From contig CAYWKD010000001.1 of assembly GCA_964458705.1 (NCBI GenBank), forward strand, positions 1 through 64,000: a DNA stretch of 64,000 bases, read 5' to 3'. Each line of letters opens with the position of its first letter. The stretch's first letter is position 1. A model generated the notes under the pieces. It had not been told where the DNA came from. It made no database searches and was given only the letters and a program-made list of their open reading frames with translations. A program made the translations under genes and the position numbers. Shown one piece after another: positions 20,103 through 31,100 of the stretch. Source of the stretch: JAAUTG01 sp964458705. GTDB taxonomy: Bacteria > Bacteroidota > Bacteroidia > Chitinophagales > Saprospiraceae.

Positions 20103-21395
20103 CTACTGTGATGGCAAAAGATTAGCCCTTTCCCAATTCATTTGTTTAGTCCTAAAGTAAATAATAGACAGTAAGCTCAATACAATAGTAATGGCACCTA
20201 TAACGTAGGAAATGTCAGAAATAAAACTGAGCCAATCTACGTCTTGACTGCTAAAATTTTTGTAAAAGAGAATGCCCACGCTGCCCAAGTAACCAAAAGC
20301 ATCCGCAACATACATGAGAAAACCAATATTGCTTTGATACTTAAAAAGTGCAATCCATCGCTCGAAAAGCATGGTGTGGTAACTGACATAGGAAAGATAC
20401 ATACCAAAGCCGACTAAAATCATCCATGCTGCTGGATGTAATAATTGCTTTTGAAAAAGATAGGTCGTAAGGATCAGTAATACTCCTCCTAGTAAGATAA
20501 TTCCCAGATTGGCGTAAAATGCAGTTGAGTTATTTCTTATAAAAATCATCAGCGCAATAAGTGCAAATACACTTATTGCAATTGGTATTTCAGCCGTCAG
20601 CAGCACTTGAGATGTGCCTTCATATCCCAGTGCTGTCCAAAGTTCGACTGCAAAATTATCCCTTAAATCTCTAAATATCGTCAATGCTACATACACTAAT
20701 ACCATCATAACTATGCCGGGAGCAAAAGAAAAGAAAAAGGCACTTCGCTCCTTTCCACGCATGGCGACTCTTTTAGTTCTTAGGTTTTCGTCTTCAATCG
20801 TAGGTGGGGGTATTTTACTGAGCATCCAAACCCCAATAAGTAGGGTCGGGACAAAGATTAAACCCACTAAAAAAGGCATCCAAAACTCCGATATACCATA
20901 ATTCTCCACTAATGACTTTCCCACTGCTTTAACTAAGCCCGAAGCCACGATAAAACTAGCACTCATTCCTGCTCCAAGCAATTCCGTATTGCTCCGTCCT
21001 TCCAAAAAACTAAATACAATACCCCAGATCATGCCCAGCGGTAAACCATTAAGAAAAAGCCAGATAAAATTGTATGGATAAGGGGTTACGGCAAAAAGCA
21101 ACAGCGCAATCCATGCAATACCCATCAATAGTAGTATCCCGAGTATTCGTTTGTGTGGCAACATTTCAGATACAACCTTGATACCTAAAAATTTAGAGAG
21201 CATATATCCCAGTACTTGTGTAATAATAAGAATGATCTTATAATCCACTCCCCAAAGTTCCATTTCGGCAAATACACCTGCCGAAAAAGGCTTACGAAAA
21301 GCATACATACTGCAGTAGGTAACGAATGCAGCCGTCATGCAGAAAAATGAAAATAGCACTCCTGATTGAACTTGTTTTTTTTTCTCTACTGGCAT
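20103..21395 (-). CDS. DUF5690 family MFS-like membrane transporter
   Basis: A 430-residue, very hydrophobic protein with about 12 predicted membrane segments. The first resembles major facilitator proteins (FCMTAAFVTYCSMYAFRKPF). The acidic-to-basic loop HKRILGILLLMG and the central cytoplasmic linker (IPPPTIEDENLRTKR, about residues 195-215) also fit an MFS architecture. I recognise it as DUF5690. The substrate is unknown. It lies 113 bp downstream of a zinc-type dehydrogenase gene on the same strand; the two may form one catabolic unit. I recall DUF5690 genes neighbouring phosphonate-catabolism-associated enzymes in other Bacteroidota, but no other member of such a set is here. Confidence 0.7.
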   Translation of the reverse strand: MPVEKKKQVQSGVLFSFFCMTAAFVTYCSMYAFRKPFSAGVFAEMELWGVDYKIILIITQVLGYMLSKFLGIKVVSEMLPHKRILGILLLMGIAWIALLLFAVTPYPYNFIWLFLNGLPLGMIWGIVFSFLEGRSNTELLGAGMSASFIVASGLVKAVGKSLVENYGISEFWMPFLVGLIFVPTLLIGVWMLSKIPPPTIEDENLRTKRVAMRGKERSAFFFSFAPGIVMMVLVYVALTIFRDLRDNFAVELWTALGYEGTSQVLLTAEIPIAISVFALIALMIFIRNNSTAFYANLGIILLGGVLLILTTYLFQKQLLHPAAWMILVGFGMYLSYVSYHTMLFERWIALFKYQSNIGFLMYVADAFGYLGSVGILFYKNFSSQDVDWLSFISDISYVIGAITIVLSLLSIIYFRTKQMNWERANLLPSQ

Positions 21396-21508
21396 GAAAT
21401 ACGATTGATTGTTAGTAAATTATAGTCATGATGGTTGATCCTGCGTTATCTATTGCTTTTTGACTTACCTGTGTAACAAAAACAGAAATGAGACTTTCAG
21501 GACAACTT

Positions 21509-22591
21509 TCATTGATTTTTATTTAGGTTGATCCCTACTCTAAAAGGATTCTTATCAATTCCATATTCAAATGCTTCATTCACTTGATCGAGCGTAAACT
21601 TATCATGTATCAACTCCTCGAATGGAAATTTATCGTAATATTCCTCAATAAAAGCTACGGCTGCAACAAAATCTTCCCTGTTGTAATTGTGAAGACCTTT
21701 AATAGTCCATAAATTTCTGACGACTTTCTCTGCACTTAAGTTCAAGTTAGGCTGAGGGTGTGTTGCTCCTACCCATACAGCTACGCCACCAGTATCAAGC
21801 ATTTGAAGAGTTGCCTCCATGCCATTTTTTGTGCCACTATATTCTAAAACAACATCAAATGAGCTGTGCCATTCAGTCCAGTCATTCGTATTGTCCTGAA
21901 CTAAAACTACTTCATCTGTGCCAAACCATTTAGCTTTTTGTAATCTTTCCTGACTAATATCAATTGCCATTACCATTTTTGCACCTAATGCTTTGGACAT
22001 CGCACAGGCGATTATCCCTAACATACCTGCTCCTGAAACTAGAATCCTCTTACCATTTAAATTACCAGCTAAGCGAATAGAACCAGCTACGGTGGCAACA
22101 GCGCAGTTAATAATTGAAGCTACCGGTAAAGGGATTGCTTCTTCGATGGAAACAACTGGTGTATTAGGACGCAGTAAAGTATATTCACTCAATCCTCCGT
22201 GCAGATTGCTAATTGCTGTAATTCTTTCATGTCCATATTTGAATAGATCACCTGCCTTTTGAGGAATTCCTTTCTGTGAGAGAGCATCGTTTGGATCACT
22301 TGAATAAATTGCCCATGAGATACGACTGTCTATTTTCAATTGTTGTCCCCTTTCATCTATACGCTTGTGCTCATTTCCAAAAGCGACAATGCGCCCAACG
22401 ATCTCATGTCCCAAGATAGTAGGTGTTTTCTCTAAACGTTTGCCACAAAAAGTATTTAAATCACTTCTGCAGAGGGTAGCATATTCATTCCGAACTAGTA
22501 TTTCTTTTCCTTTCAAATGTGGAATCTTAACTTGCTCGAAATGTATAGGCTGATTAAATGCTGTAAATACAGCGATCTTACTTACTAGCAC
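21509..22591 (-). CDS. Zinc-binding alcohol dehydrogenase family oxidoreductase
   Basis: A 360-residue medium-chain dehydrogenase. The catalytic-domain motifs CRSDLNTFCGK and GHEIVGRIVAFG are near residues 37-75, and the Rossmann fold GAGMLGIIACAMSKALGA is in the second half. The four-cysteine structural zinc loop of classic alcohol dehydrogenases is missing at about 95-115, where the chain reads SQKGIPQKAGDLF. The start codon is GTG at 22589-22591. The pattern resembles dehydrogenases annotated as phosphonate-catabolism-associated, but I am not sure of that subfamily. It precedes the DUF5690 transporter gene on the same strand. Confidence 0.75.
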   Translation of the reverse strand: MLVSKIAVFTAFNQPIHFEQVKIPHLKGKEILVRNEYATLCRSDLNTFCGKRLEKTPTILGHEIVGRIVAFGNEHKRIDERGQQLKIDSRISWAIYSSDPNDALSQKGIPQKAGDLFKYGHERITAISNLHGGLSEYTLLRPNTPVVSIEEAIPLPVASIINCAVATVAGSIRLAGNLNGKRILVSGAGMLGIIACAMSKALGAKMVMAIDISQERLQKAKWFGTDEVVLVQDNTNDWTEWHSSFDVVLEYSGTKNGMEATLQMLDTGGVAVWVGATHPQPNLNLSAEKVVRNLWTIKGLHNYNREDFVAAVAFIEEYYDKFPFEELIHDKFTLDQVNEAFEYGIDKNPFRVGINLNKNQ

Positions 22592-22716
22592 AGAAAGTAG
22601 TTTACATTACAAAAACGCAAATTTAGAGCGTAAAATGGAGTTGCAGAAAATTCTATCAATAACTCTACGTTAAGTTAATTATTACTTCAATATTTTACAA
22701 TAATTCATATTATCCT

Positions 22717-22740
22717 TATTTTTGTAGCGAAATTTCGCTA
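22717..22740 (+). promoter_or_regulatory. Promoter -7 box with adjoining perfect palindrome, acyl-CoA dehydrogenase gene
   Basis: TATTTTTG (22717-22724) matches TAnnTTTG, and TTTA 19 bases upstream approximates the -33 element. It is followed at once by TAGCGAAATTTCGCTA (22725-22740), a perfect 16-bp palindrome lying over the expected transcription start. The arrangement is that of a repressor operator. The ATG of the dehydrogenase is 31 bases downstream. Confidence 0.55.
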
Positions 22741-22771
22741 TCTTGTAGAAAATAAAATTTGGTTTCAACTT

Positions 22772-23959
22772 ATGGATTTCAACTTATCAGAGGAGCATTT
22801 GGCAGTTCAAGCCGCAGCAAGAGAATTTGCACAAAAAGAACTAAAGACTGGTGTGATTGAGCGGGATAAAAAAATGGAATATCCTAAAGCACAGGTTCAA
22901 AAAATGTCAGCACTAGGCTTTATGGGTATGATGGTTGCACCTGAGTATGGTGGCGGTGGTATGGATACTCTTTCTTATGTATTAGCAATGGAAGAATTAT
23001 CAAAAATAGATAACTCGTGTTCTGTAATTATGTCAGTTAACAATTCGCTTGTGTGCTGGGGATTAGAAACTTATGGCACTGAAAGTCAAAAAACTGAATA
23101 CTTAACAAAACTAGCAACAGGCGAATGGATCGGAGCTTTCTGCCTTTCTGAACCAGAGGCAGGGAGTGATGCGACCAGTCAACGTACTACTGCAATTGAT
23201 ATGGGTGACCATTATCTATTAAATGGTACAAAAAACTGGATTACGAATGGTGGAACATCTAATATTCATCTAGTAATTGCACAAACAAATGCGGAAGCAG
23301 GACATAGAGGCATCAATGCTTTTATTGTAGAAACAGACTGGAAGGGTGTCAATATTGGGGCAAAAGAAGACAAATTAGGCATTCGATCTTCGGATACACA
23401 TACTATCATGTACACGGATGTAAAAGTGCCAAAAGAAAATCGAATTGGAGAAGATGGCTTCGGGTTCAAGTTTGCTATGAAAACACTTTCGGGCGGTCGA
23501 ATTGGCATTGCTGCCCAGGCACTAGGCATAGCAGGTGGAGCTTATGAGTTAGCAGTCGAATATTCTAAGCAGAGAGAGGCCTTTGGTAAACCTATTAGTG
23601 AGCATCAGGCAATTGCATTCAAACTAGCAGATATGGCAACAGAAATTGAAGCAGCTAAAATGCTAGTTTACCGATCAGCTTGGCTTAAAGATCAGGGCAT
23701 GGACTACGATACTGCCAGTTCTATGGCAAAATTGTATGCCTCAGAAGTAGCTATGCGACACACTGTAGAAGCAGTGCAAATACATGGAGGATACGGCTTT
23801 GTGAAAGAATATCACGTAGAACGACTAATGCGTGATGCAAAAATAACACAGATTTACGAAGGAACTTCTGAGGTGCAACGCATCGTGATCGCCAGAAAAA
23901 TCCTGAAAGGGCAACTGTATATTCCAGTTTTTGGTGGGGAGCAACTAGTGAGTATATGA
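22772..23959 (+). CDS. Acyl-CoA dehydrogenase (short-chain type)
   Basis: A 395-residue FAD flavoenzyme of normal family length. Signature segments are GAFCLSEPEAGSDA (about 130-143) and the C-terminal motif QIHGGYGFVKEYHVERLMRDAKI, followed by QIYEGTSEVQRIVIAR, which contains the likely catalytic Glu. It oxidises acyl-CoA to enoyl-CoA in fatty-acid or branched-chain amino-acid breakdown and passes electrons to ETF; the chain-length preference is not resolved. A second, separate acyl-CoA dehydrogenase is at 38115. This copy has a strong palindrome at its promoter, suggesting control by a dedicated repressor. A weak 6-bp hairpin at 23980-23996 may end the transcript. Confidence 0.9.
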   Translation: MDFNLSEEHLAVQAAAREFAQKELKTGVIERDKKMEYPKAQVQKMSALGFMGMMVAPEYGGGGMDTLSYVLAMEELSKIDNSCSVIMSVNNSLVCWGLETYGTESQKTEYLTKLATGEWIGAFCLSEPEAGSDATSQRTTAIDMGDHYLLNGTKNWITNGGTSNIHLVIAQTNAEAGHRGINAFIVETDWKGVNIGAKEDKLGIRSSDTHTIMYTDVKVPKENRIGEDGFGFKFAMKTLSGGRIGIAAQALGIAGGAYELAVEYSKQREAFGKPISEHQAIAFKLADMATEIEAAKMLVYRSAWLKDQGMDYDTASSMAKLYASEVAMRHTVEAVQIHGGYGFVKEYHVERLMRDAKITQIYEGTSEVQRIVIARKILKGQLYIPVFGGEQLVSI

Positions 23960-24563
23960 TTTAATAAATGTATGCTTGCGTCACTTGAGTAGTGACTTTA
24001 ATATCGTCAAAAAATGAGCCTGTAACGACCCAGCATGTTATCCAGCAATACTATGCTTGGTCGGCTTCAATACTGAAACACTTAATTGCTAAAAACCATA
24101 GTCTAAAATATTTAAATTAAAGTTATAAAATCTTTTTTTATTTGGATTTCTCCGTAAAAGATATCACCTTTGTATGGTATAGTTTTTGGTGTTATGATAG
24201 GACGAACGCGTTGTTCTAAGTAAAGTCATTGCAGCTGCTATAACTCAAATCTTTTAATAAAGTATATTCAGTTTCCCAAACGCTGGTTAATTTATAAAGT
24301 ACGCTTTCACTAGTCACAAAGTTAATGCAACATTGATTTTGATATTCGTTTGAATATCGGTAAAGTGAAATGACTGAATCATCATTAGTCCATTAAGTGT
24401 AGGTATTATAAATATTATTTATCTTTATTAGAGCATAAGAAATATTTGTTCAACCTAGTTTTTAGATAAGAAACAACTCTATCTAAAGTTAGATAATTGA
24501 AAAAATATATAAGTTCGATACGAACAAAGTTATCATGATCTATAAATCAAAAAAGCTGAAACA
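23960..24563. other. 604-bp spacer before the adhesin module
   Basis: No convincing gene. It holds a weak hairpin (23980-23996) and a plus-strand promoter candidate with TTTG at 24141 and CACCTTTG at 24165-24172. It also holds two dyads: TATCTAA-AG-TTAGATA (24480-24495) and GTTCG-ATA-CGAAC (24513-24525). The dyads lie 68 and 38 bases before the TTG start of the PorP/SprF-like gene and may be regulatory. Confidence 0.4.
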
Positions 24564-25601
24564 TTGAAAAATAACTTTCCAAATCTATTAATGCTAGCAT
24601 TTTTACTTTTTGTCTTTAATAAAAGTAATGCTCAGGATATTCATTTTTCCCAAATTGGTTACTCGCCACTCAATCTCAATCCTGCACTTACAGGTGTTTT
24701 TGAAGGCGATCTTCGTTTGACAGGAAATTACAGAAGTCAGTGGAATACCGTTCCAGTGTCCTATGAAACTTTTTCAGGTGCTTTCGATATGAGCTTCTTC
24801 AATAAAAGATATGAGTCGCGATTCTTTTCAGCGGGTCTGCTATTTAACCATGACTTTGCAGGTGACTCAAGGCTAACGCTAGTCAATATCGGTTTGTCAG
24901 GTTCTTATACGCACAGAATTGGCAATGAACACTATCTTACCGCTGGTGCAATGGGGACATTTACCAACCAGACCTTTGACACAGGAAATTTGCGATTTGA
25001 TCAGCAGTTCAATAATGAGACTCGTTCTTTTGATCCAAGTTTAAGTGCTAATGAAAAAGGGCTTTTAGATAATAATTCTACAAATCTAGGAGATGTTTCA
25101 GCAGGAATAAACTGGCACTATCGAGCAGCGGAGCGTGCTAAAAGAACAAGTTTTGATATTGGAATAGCAGCAATGCACTTCAATCAACCTCAAAAAGCAT
25201 TTCTAGACGACGAGGTAGAGACATTGCCTCTAAGATGGAGCGTTTATGGATTTGGTAATTTCTTTTTAGCAGATAAAATTGATCTACTTCTACAAGGAAC
25301 TTACCAAGATCAAGGGCCGCACAAAGAGTTTGTATATGGAGCAGGTTTGCAAATTCATCTCGATACTGATTTCGATGAAGAGCTAGCTATGCAAATTGCA
25401 CTAAATCGTAGGTCTAATGATGCACTTTCTATGATGCTCGGTCTCAGGTATCGTATGTGGAAAGGTGCATTTAGTTATGACATTAACACTTCCGACTTCA
25501 ATGAAGCTACCAACAACCGAGCAGGACCTGAATTTTCATTGATTTATATTATTAATCGTGTAAAGCCGATGGTAACAAAAATTTGTCCTGTTTACTTGTA
25601 A
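24564..25601 (+). CDS. PorP/SprF family type IX secretion system membrane protein
   Basis: A 345-residue protein with a signal peptide (hydrophobic 7-20, cleavage near SNAQ). The mature start DIHFSQIGYSPLNLNPALTG is the hallmark of the PorP/SprF family. The body looks like an outer-membrane beta-barrel with alternating hydrophobic strands. The start codon is TTG at 24564. In Flavobacterium johnsoniae, SprF is needed for secretion of the adjacent SprB. Here the protein is followed, 22 and 35 bp apart, by an OmpA/PD40 protein and an SprB-repeat protein. It is therefore likely the dedicated outer-membrane partner of the large adhesin. Confidence 0.9.
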   Translation: MKNNFPNLLMLAFLLFVFNKSNAQDIHFSQIGYSPLNLNPALTGVFEGDLRLTGNYRSQWNTVPVSYETFSGAFDMSFFNKRYESRFFSAGLLFNHDFAGDSRLTLVNIGLSGSYTHRIGNEHYLTAGAMGTFTNQTFDTGNLRFDQQFNNETRSFDPSLSANEKGLLDNNSTNLGDVSAGINWHYRAAERAKRTSFDIGIAAMHFNQPQKAFLDDEVETLPLRWSVYGFGNFFLADKIDLLLQGTYQDQGPHKEFVYGAGLQIHLDTDFDEELAMQIALNRRSNDALSMMLGLRYRMWKGAFSYDINTSDFNEATNNRAGPEFSLIYIINRVKPMVTKICPVYL

Positions 25602-25623
25602 AAAGCATATCCAAAAAAAGCAT

Positions 25624-28107
25624 ATGAATATGAGAATTCTACTAACTTTCAGTGTTATTTTTTTCTGTAAACTGCTCTTTGCTCAACCTCTAGGAGTGGA
25701 TTATTCAATTAAAGGGCAGCAACCTTCAAAGCGAAAGTTGCAAAAAATGGCGGAGAAGGCTTACGAAAAAAATGACTACAACTCGGCACTAGCACTTTTT
25801 GAGTACATTGCCGAGCAAGACTCAAGTGATACTCATACCCTCTACAGAACGGCAACACTAGCCGATTCACTAGGTGCAATTTTAGATGCTAAAAAATATT
25901 ATCAGATCGCTTCTATGAATGAGGATAAAACTGATTATCCTTTAATTGACTTTTTCTTAGCACAAAAGTTAAGAACAACTGGAGATTATGATGAGGCAAT
26001 AACCGCTTATGAACGATTCATTACGCAATACAGTAATTCAGAGGAAGTTGATTCCGATTTTTTAGCGCAAGCAAAAAAAGAAAAAAAAGAAAGCGAGATA
26101 GCAAAAAAAATACTCAAAGAACAAACTTCTCCATTCAAAGATATTCAACGAATGGGATACTCCATTAATACAGATTTCTTTTCGGAGTTTGCACCATATA
26201 AAAAAGATAGCCTACTTTATTTCTCAAGGCTTTACTATGCAAGAGCTTCGGACACAACTGACGTGAGCAAAGCTCGATTTAATGTTTATACCTCTACTGG
26301 TGAAGCAAGTGGACTCAACACCGCAGTTGCTAGTGGTGATCAAAATGCTCACATAGCATTCAGTTTGGACGAAAAATATATGTACGACACGAATTGTGAG
26401 TACATACCTAGCCAAAAAAAGCACAGATGTCGTATCTACATCAGAGAAAGAGACAGTAGTGGTAATTGGATAAACAGGAGACCGCTAAACAGCAGTATCA
26501 ACTTAGATGGCTACACTGCCACGCAGCCCAGCATAGCTAAAGATAGTGATGGTAACGAAGTGCTGTACTTCTCTTCTGACCGCCCAAATGGAATAGGTCA
26601 AATGGATATTTGGAAATCGACTATTACTTACAATGAAGATGGCTCTATCCAGTATTCTGAGCCAGAAAATTTAGGTGTGAATGTCAACACTACGGCTGAT
26701 GATATTACACCATTTTATCATCAACGCTGTGAGACACTTTACTTCAGCACCAAAGGGCGTCCTTCTATGGGAGGTTTCGATATTTATAGTGTAAGGTGGG
26801 ACGGCTACAAATTTGAAGCACCTGAATCACTAGGGTATCCTATAAATAGCAGCTACGACGATATGTATTTCTTCCGAGACGAGGCAGGTGTAGAGGCATA
26901 CTTCGCTTCAAAAAGAGTTGATCCTGAGATTTTAAAATATGAAAGAGAATACAAAGGATGTTGCCCAGATATTTATTCGGCGACTTTTGACATAAACGCC
27001 CAGCTAGAAATAGTAGCGTACTGCGGAAGTGATCCACTCCCAGAAGTGAGCTACACCATGAATGGATTTGCTCCTCGTGGAGATACTTATACAATTGATG
27101 CTCCTATTGAACTAGACATCAACGAAGAATATTTATTCGAGTTCTCTAAACCAAATTATACCAAAGACCAAGTGAGCATTCAGACATCAGATATTTGCGA
27201 GACGACTCTTTTTTCCGAAAGAGTTTATATCCGTCCAATTGAAAATTGGACAGTATTTGTTGGGCAAAATGATGCAAATAGCGGAGTATTTATGCCAATT
27301 GATTCAGTTACAGCCACCTTAATAAATGAAGCTACTGGTGATATTCTAAATCAAAAAATTAATCTTCTAAACAACAAATTTACTTTCTCTATTGATCCAA
27401 AAGAAGCTTACAAAGTGGAATTGACCAGAGAAGGTTTCATTGATACTTCTATTATCAGATTGATGCCTTCTAAAGAGAGACTTTGTACAATTACGGACAC
27501 CATTGCTATGGTTGAGGAATTGCCAGATGCACCATCTACTACGCTATATTTCCACAATGCTATTCCAAGTAGAAGAGCTAGCGTACTGCGTTCTTATGAA
27601 GAAACATATCGGGACTATCAAAACATGAAGTCAGAATATGCAACTTCACTACAGCAATATTATGAAAATATCGATGACCCTATTATGGCAGATTCGGCAA
27701 TAACTAGAGTGGAAACATTTTTTAGAGACTCTGTGCAAGTAGGTTTTGAAAAATTACAACGCTATCTCAACACGCTCAACCAAATACTGGATAAAGGCAA
27801 GTCTGTTACAGTCGTACTGAGAGGAACAGCAAGTTCAAGAGGTAGTGTTGATCCTGCCATCTCTCGACTTAGAAATCAAGCGCTATCAGAGCGTCGAGTA
27901 AATTCTGTCATTAAGTATATGAGGTCTTACAAAGACATTGCTAAATATATAGATAATGGTCAACTGGAGATACAGAAAGAACCGCTTGGTATCCTGTATG
28001 TAGATCAGCAATACGAAAGCAAAATGCTGCAACCTTTTGGTGTCTATGACCCAATTGCTGCTAATCTAAGAAGTGTACAGATACTAGATATTAAAGTAAA
28101 TAACTAG
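25624..28107 (+). CDS. TPR-PD40-OmpA-like outer-membrane-associated protein
   Basis: An 827-residue protein with a signal peptide (cleavage near LLFAQ). It then has TPR-like helices (about 40-145, AEKAYEKNDYNSALALFEYI), a WD40-like PD40 propeller (about 170-450, repeats such as EVLYFSSDRPNGIGQMDIW), carboxypeptidase-regulatory-like beta domains (about 450-630), and a C-terminal OmpA-like segment (about 715-827, VLRGTASSRGS and LRNQALSERRVNSVIKYM). The last domain would hold peptidoglycan, but its Asp and Arg contacts look only partly typical. Proteins of this design accompany T9SS adhesin loci, including PorE-like proteins. It sits between the PorP/SprF-like and SprB-like genes and is probably cotranscribed with both. 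Confidence 0.85.
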   Translation: MNMRILLTFSVIFFCKLLFAQPLGVDYSIKGQQPSKRKLQKMAEKAYEKNDYNSALALFEYIAEQDSSDTHTLYRTATLADSLGAILDAKKYYQIASMNEDKTDYPLIDFFLAQKLRTTGDYDEAITAYERFITQYSNSEEVDSDFLAQAKKEKKESEIAKKILKEQTSPFKDIQRMGYSINTDFFSEFAPYKKDSLLYFSRLYYARASDTTDVSKARFNVYTSTGEASGLNTAVASGDQNAHIAFSLDEKYMYDTNCEYIPSQKKHRCRIYIRERDSSGNWINRRPLNSSINLDGYTATQPSIAKDSDGNEVLYFSSDRPNGIGQMDIWKSTITYNEDGSIQYSEPENLGVNVNTTADDITPFYHQRCETLYFSTKGRPSMGGFDIYSVRWDGYKFEAPESLGYPINSSYDDMYFFRDEAGVEAYFASKRVDPEILKYEREYKGCCPDIYSATFDINAQLEIVAYCGSDPLPEVSYTMNGFAPRGDTYTIDAPIELDINEEYLFEFSKPNYTKDQVSIQTSDICETTLFSERVYIRPIENWTVFVGQNDANSGVFMPIDSVTATLINEATGDILNQKINLLNNKFTFSIDPKEAYKVELTREGFIDTSIIRLMPSKERLCTITDTIAMVEELPDAPSTTLYFHNAIPSRRASVLRSYEETYRDYQNMKSEYATSLQQYYENIDDPIMADSAITRVETFFRDSVQVGFEKLQRYLNTLNQILDKGKSVTVVLRGTASSRGSVDPAISRLRNQALSERRVNSVIKYMRSYKDIAKYIDNGQLEIQKEPLGILYVDQQYESKMLQPFGVYDPIAANLRSVQILDIKVNN

Positions 28108-28142
28108 CACTTTTAGCTGGTAACAACAAATTAATAATTCTT

Positions 28143-31100
28143 TTGAACAGAAAATATACGATTATGCGTATCAGTATGGCTCTTTTTATCAATGTATTCT
28201 GGGTGTCACTACTTGGGGCACAAAATGTTAATATTTCAGCCGAGATCACCGCTCCATCTTGTGCAGGTTTTAAGAATGGTATTATTGAACTATTCGTAAC
28301 TGATGGGCAACCACCTTATCAATACAAATGGGATACAGGAAGCAACAAAGCAAATTTATTTGGCATAGGTTCAGGTGATTATGAAGTTACTGTAACCGAT
28401 GCTAACGGCGACAGCAATACTAAGCGCTTTAGTGTAACTGATCCAATGCCACTGGAAGTAACTATCCAGGTCAACACTGATTTTTGTAGCCCAAGCGTGC
28501 AGGAGTATGAAGCAATCGTTACGGGCGGTACTATGCCTTACCGCTATGAGTGGAGTAATGGACAAACATCTTCTACACTTCAAACAGATCAGGCAGGAGA
28601 CTATTTTTTAATGGTAACAGATGCCAACGGTTGTGGTACGAATGCCTATGTCAAAGTGCCAGAGCCTTTCAGTGTGGAAGTCGTTACGACACCTACTTAC
28701 TGCGCCGACTTTTGCGACGCATCGGCTCGAGCAGCTATAACTGGCGGTACTGCCCCTTACACTTTCCTATGGAATACTGGTCAAACAGAACAGATACTAG
28801 AAAGCCTAGAAGCAGGCGAATATTGCGTAACCGTTACCGATGCCAATGGCTGTATATTTGAGGCATGTGGTGAGGCTACTGCTCCTCCTGCTATCAATAT
28901 TAATATTGAGCTAGATGGCACTTGCGATACGAGCAATGTTTCGGCGGAAGTGAGTATTTCTGGTGGAATAGAACCATACACGATAAGATTAAATGGAACT
29001 AGAATAAATGACACAAATCCATTTACGATTACTGACTTAGTAGCAGGTCAGACCTACACAATTAATGTAACGGATGCAAATGGCTGTCCTAAAGTCCGAC
29101 AGATTACTATTCCAGAAAATCCAGAACTTGTAATTGAAATCAATAAAAAGGATATTTCTTGTGGAACAGACACTGGTGGGGAAGCAAGCGTTGACGTTTT
29201 AAGTGGCACTGCTCCTTATACCTATCAATGGAGCAACGGAGCAACAACTGCCACTATTACTGATTTAGATGCAGGAGAATATACAGTTACTGTAACTGAC
29301 GCAGAAGGCTGCAAAGGTGAGAAGACTGTAAAAATAAACTTTCTTGATGGTTTAAATTTGGAACTTAGTGCAGTAGATGTAACCTGTGCAAATGACGAGA
29401 ATGGAAGAGTGAATGTTGTACCATCAGGAGGAACAGAACCTTACATTTATGAGTGGATTAATACTCAAACATCAGAAATTGTTGGAACAGTAGGCACTAT
29501 TCAAAACCTAAGCTCTGGTGAGTATAGTGTAACAGTAAAAGATATTCTCGGTTGCGAAGCAACTGGCACAGTAACAGTTGGCATAAAAAATGAGTTAGCT
29601 CTCTCTGCTCAACTTAATGAATCAGATAACTCAGCAACTATTATAGTGGAAGGTGGTGATGAGCCTTATACATATCAATGGAGTCATGATGCCGCATTAA
29701 ATGAACCTACTGCCACTGATCTTACTCCTGGTGTAGATTATACGGTTACAGTAATTGACGCAAATGGTTGTCCCGCTACTATTACCTTTATGTTTCCTAG
29801 TGGCACACCACTCAATGTAAATGTAGCAACCTCCAACACTTGCATAGGAGAAGCAAATGGAGCAGCCACAGTCTCTATTTCTGATGGGACTGAACCATAC
29901 ACCATTGAGTGGAGTAATGGAGAAACTGGAAATGAGATTGATGATTTGGAAGCCGGAGATTATAGCGTCAAGGTAACAGATGCTCTGGGCAATACCCGAA
30001 CTATTAATTTTACCATAGATGCGATCGAACTTAACTTAGATTTCACCACAACTCCTCAAGGTTGCATTGAAGGGGACGGAACTGCAACAGTTGATGTAGA
30101 AGGAGGAACAGCTCCTTACACTTACAACTGGAGCAATGGAGTAACTACTCAAACTATTGAAGCACTGACTTTTGGCACTTACCAAGTTACTGTAACTGAT
30201 AATAATGGCTGTTCAATATCAGGAGAAGTGAACATCGAAAAAAAACAAATTACCCTAGAAATATCAAAGGAAGACGCCAATTGTACTGATGAAAACTCTG
30301 GGCAGGCCACAGTAGTTGCATCTGGTGGCACCGCTCCTTACACTTACAATTGGAATAATGGTGCTGCTACTGCTACAATAGAAAATGTATCCGCAGGATT
30401 CTATGAAGTGATTGTACTAGATGCAGATGGCTGTGAAGAAGCAGCGTTCATAACAATCGAACAAGACGAAAACATTACAGTAGAGACAAATTCAACACCA
30501 ACAGGATGTACAACAGATGATGGTACAGCAACAGTAATTCCTCAAAATGGTAATGCTCCCTATACTTACGTTTGGAGTACAGGTGATAACACTGCTACAG
30601 TTGAAGGACTCGGCTTTGGCACTTATGGAGTAACAGTAGTAGATGCAAATGGCTGCTCGGGAGAAGGAGAAATAACCGTAGAGCGAACACTAATCAGTTT
30701 AGATGTTAACATCACCAATGCAGGTTGTGAGGGAGAAGCAACTGGTTCTGCAACTGTCCTACCAACAGGAGGAAATGAACCTTATACTTACGCCTGGTCA
30801 AATGGAGCAACTACTCAAACCATTGAAAATCTCCAACCTGGTTTCTATGAAATAACAGTTATTGATAATAAAGGCTGCGAAGAAGCTGCTTTTGCAAACA
30901 TTGAAAAAGAATCCATCACGCTTAGCACGACTTCAGAAAACATCTCGTGTAGTGGTGGAACGCTAGGTTCTGCAGCTATCACGGGAATTGAAGGCGGTCT
31001 AGCTCCTTATACTTACGAGTGGAGCAACGGCATTGAAGGTGATTCAGTAATAACTGATTTAGAAGTCGGAACTTACACTGTAATCGTAAAAGATTCATTC

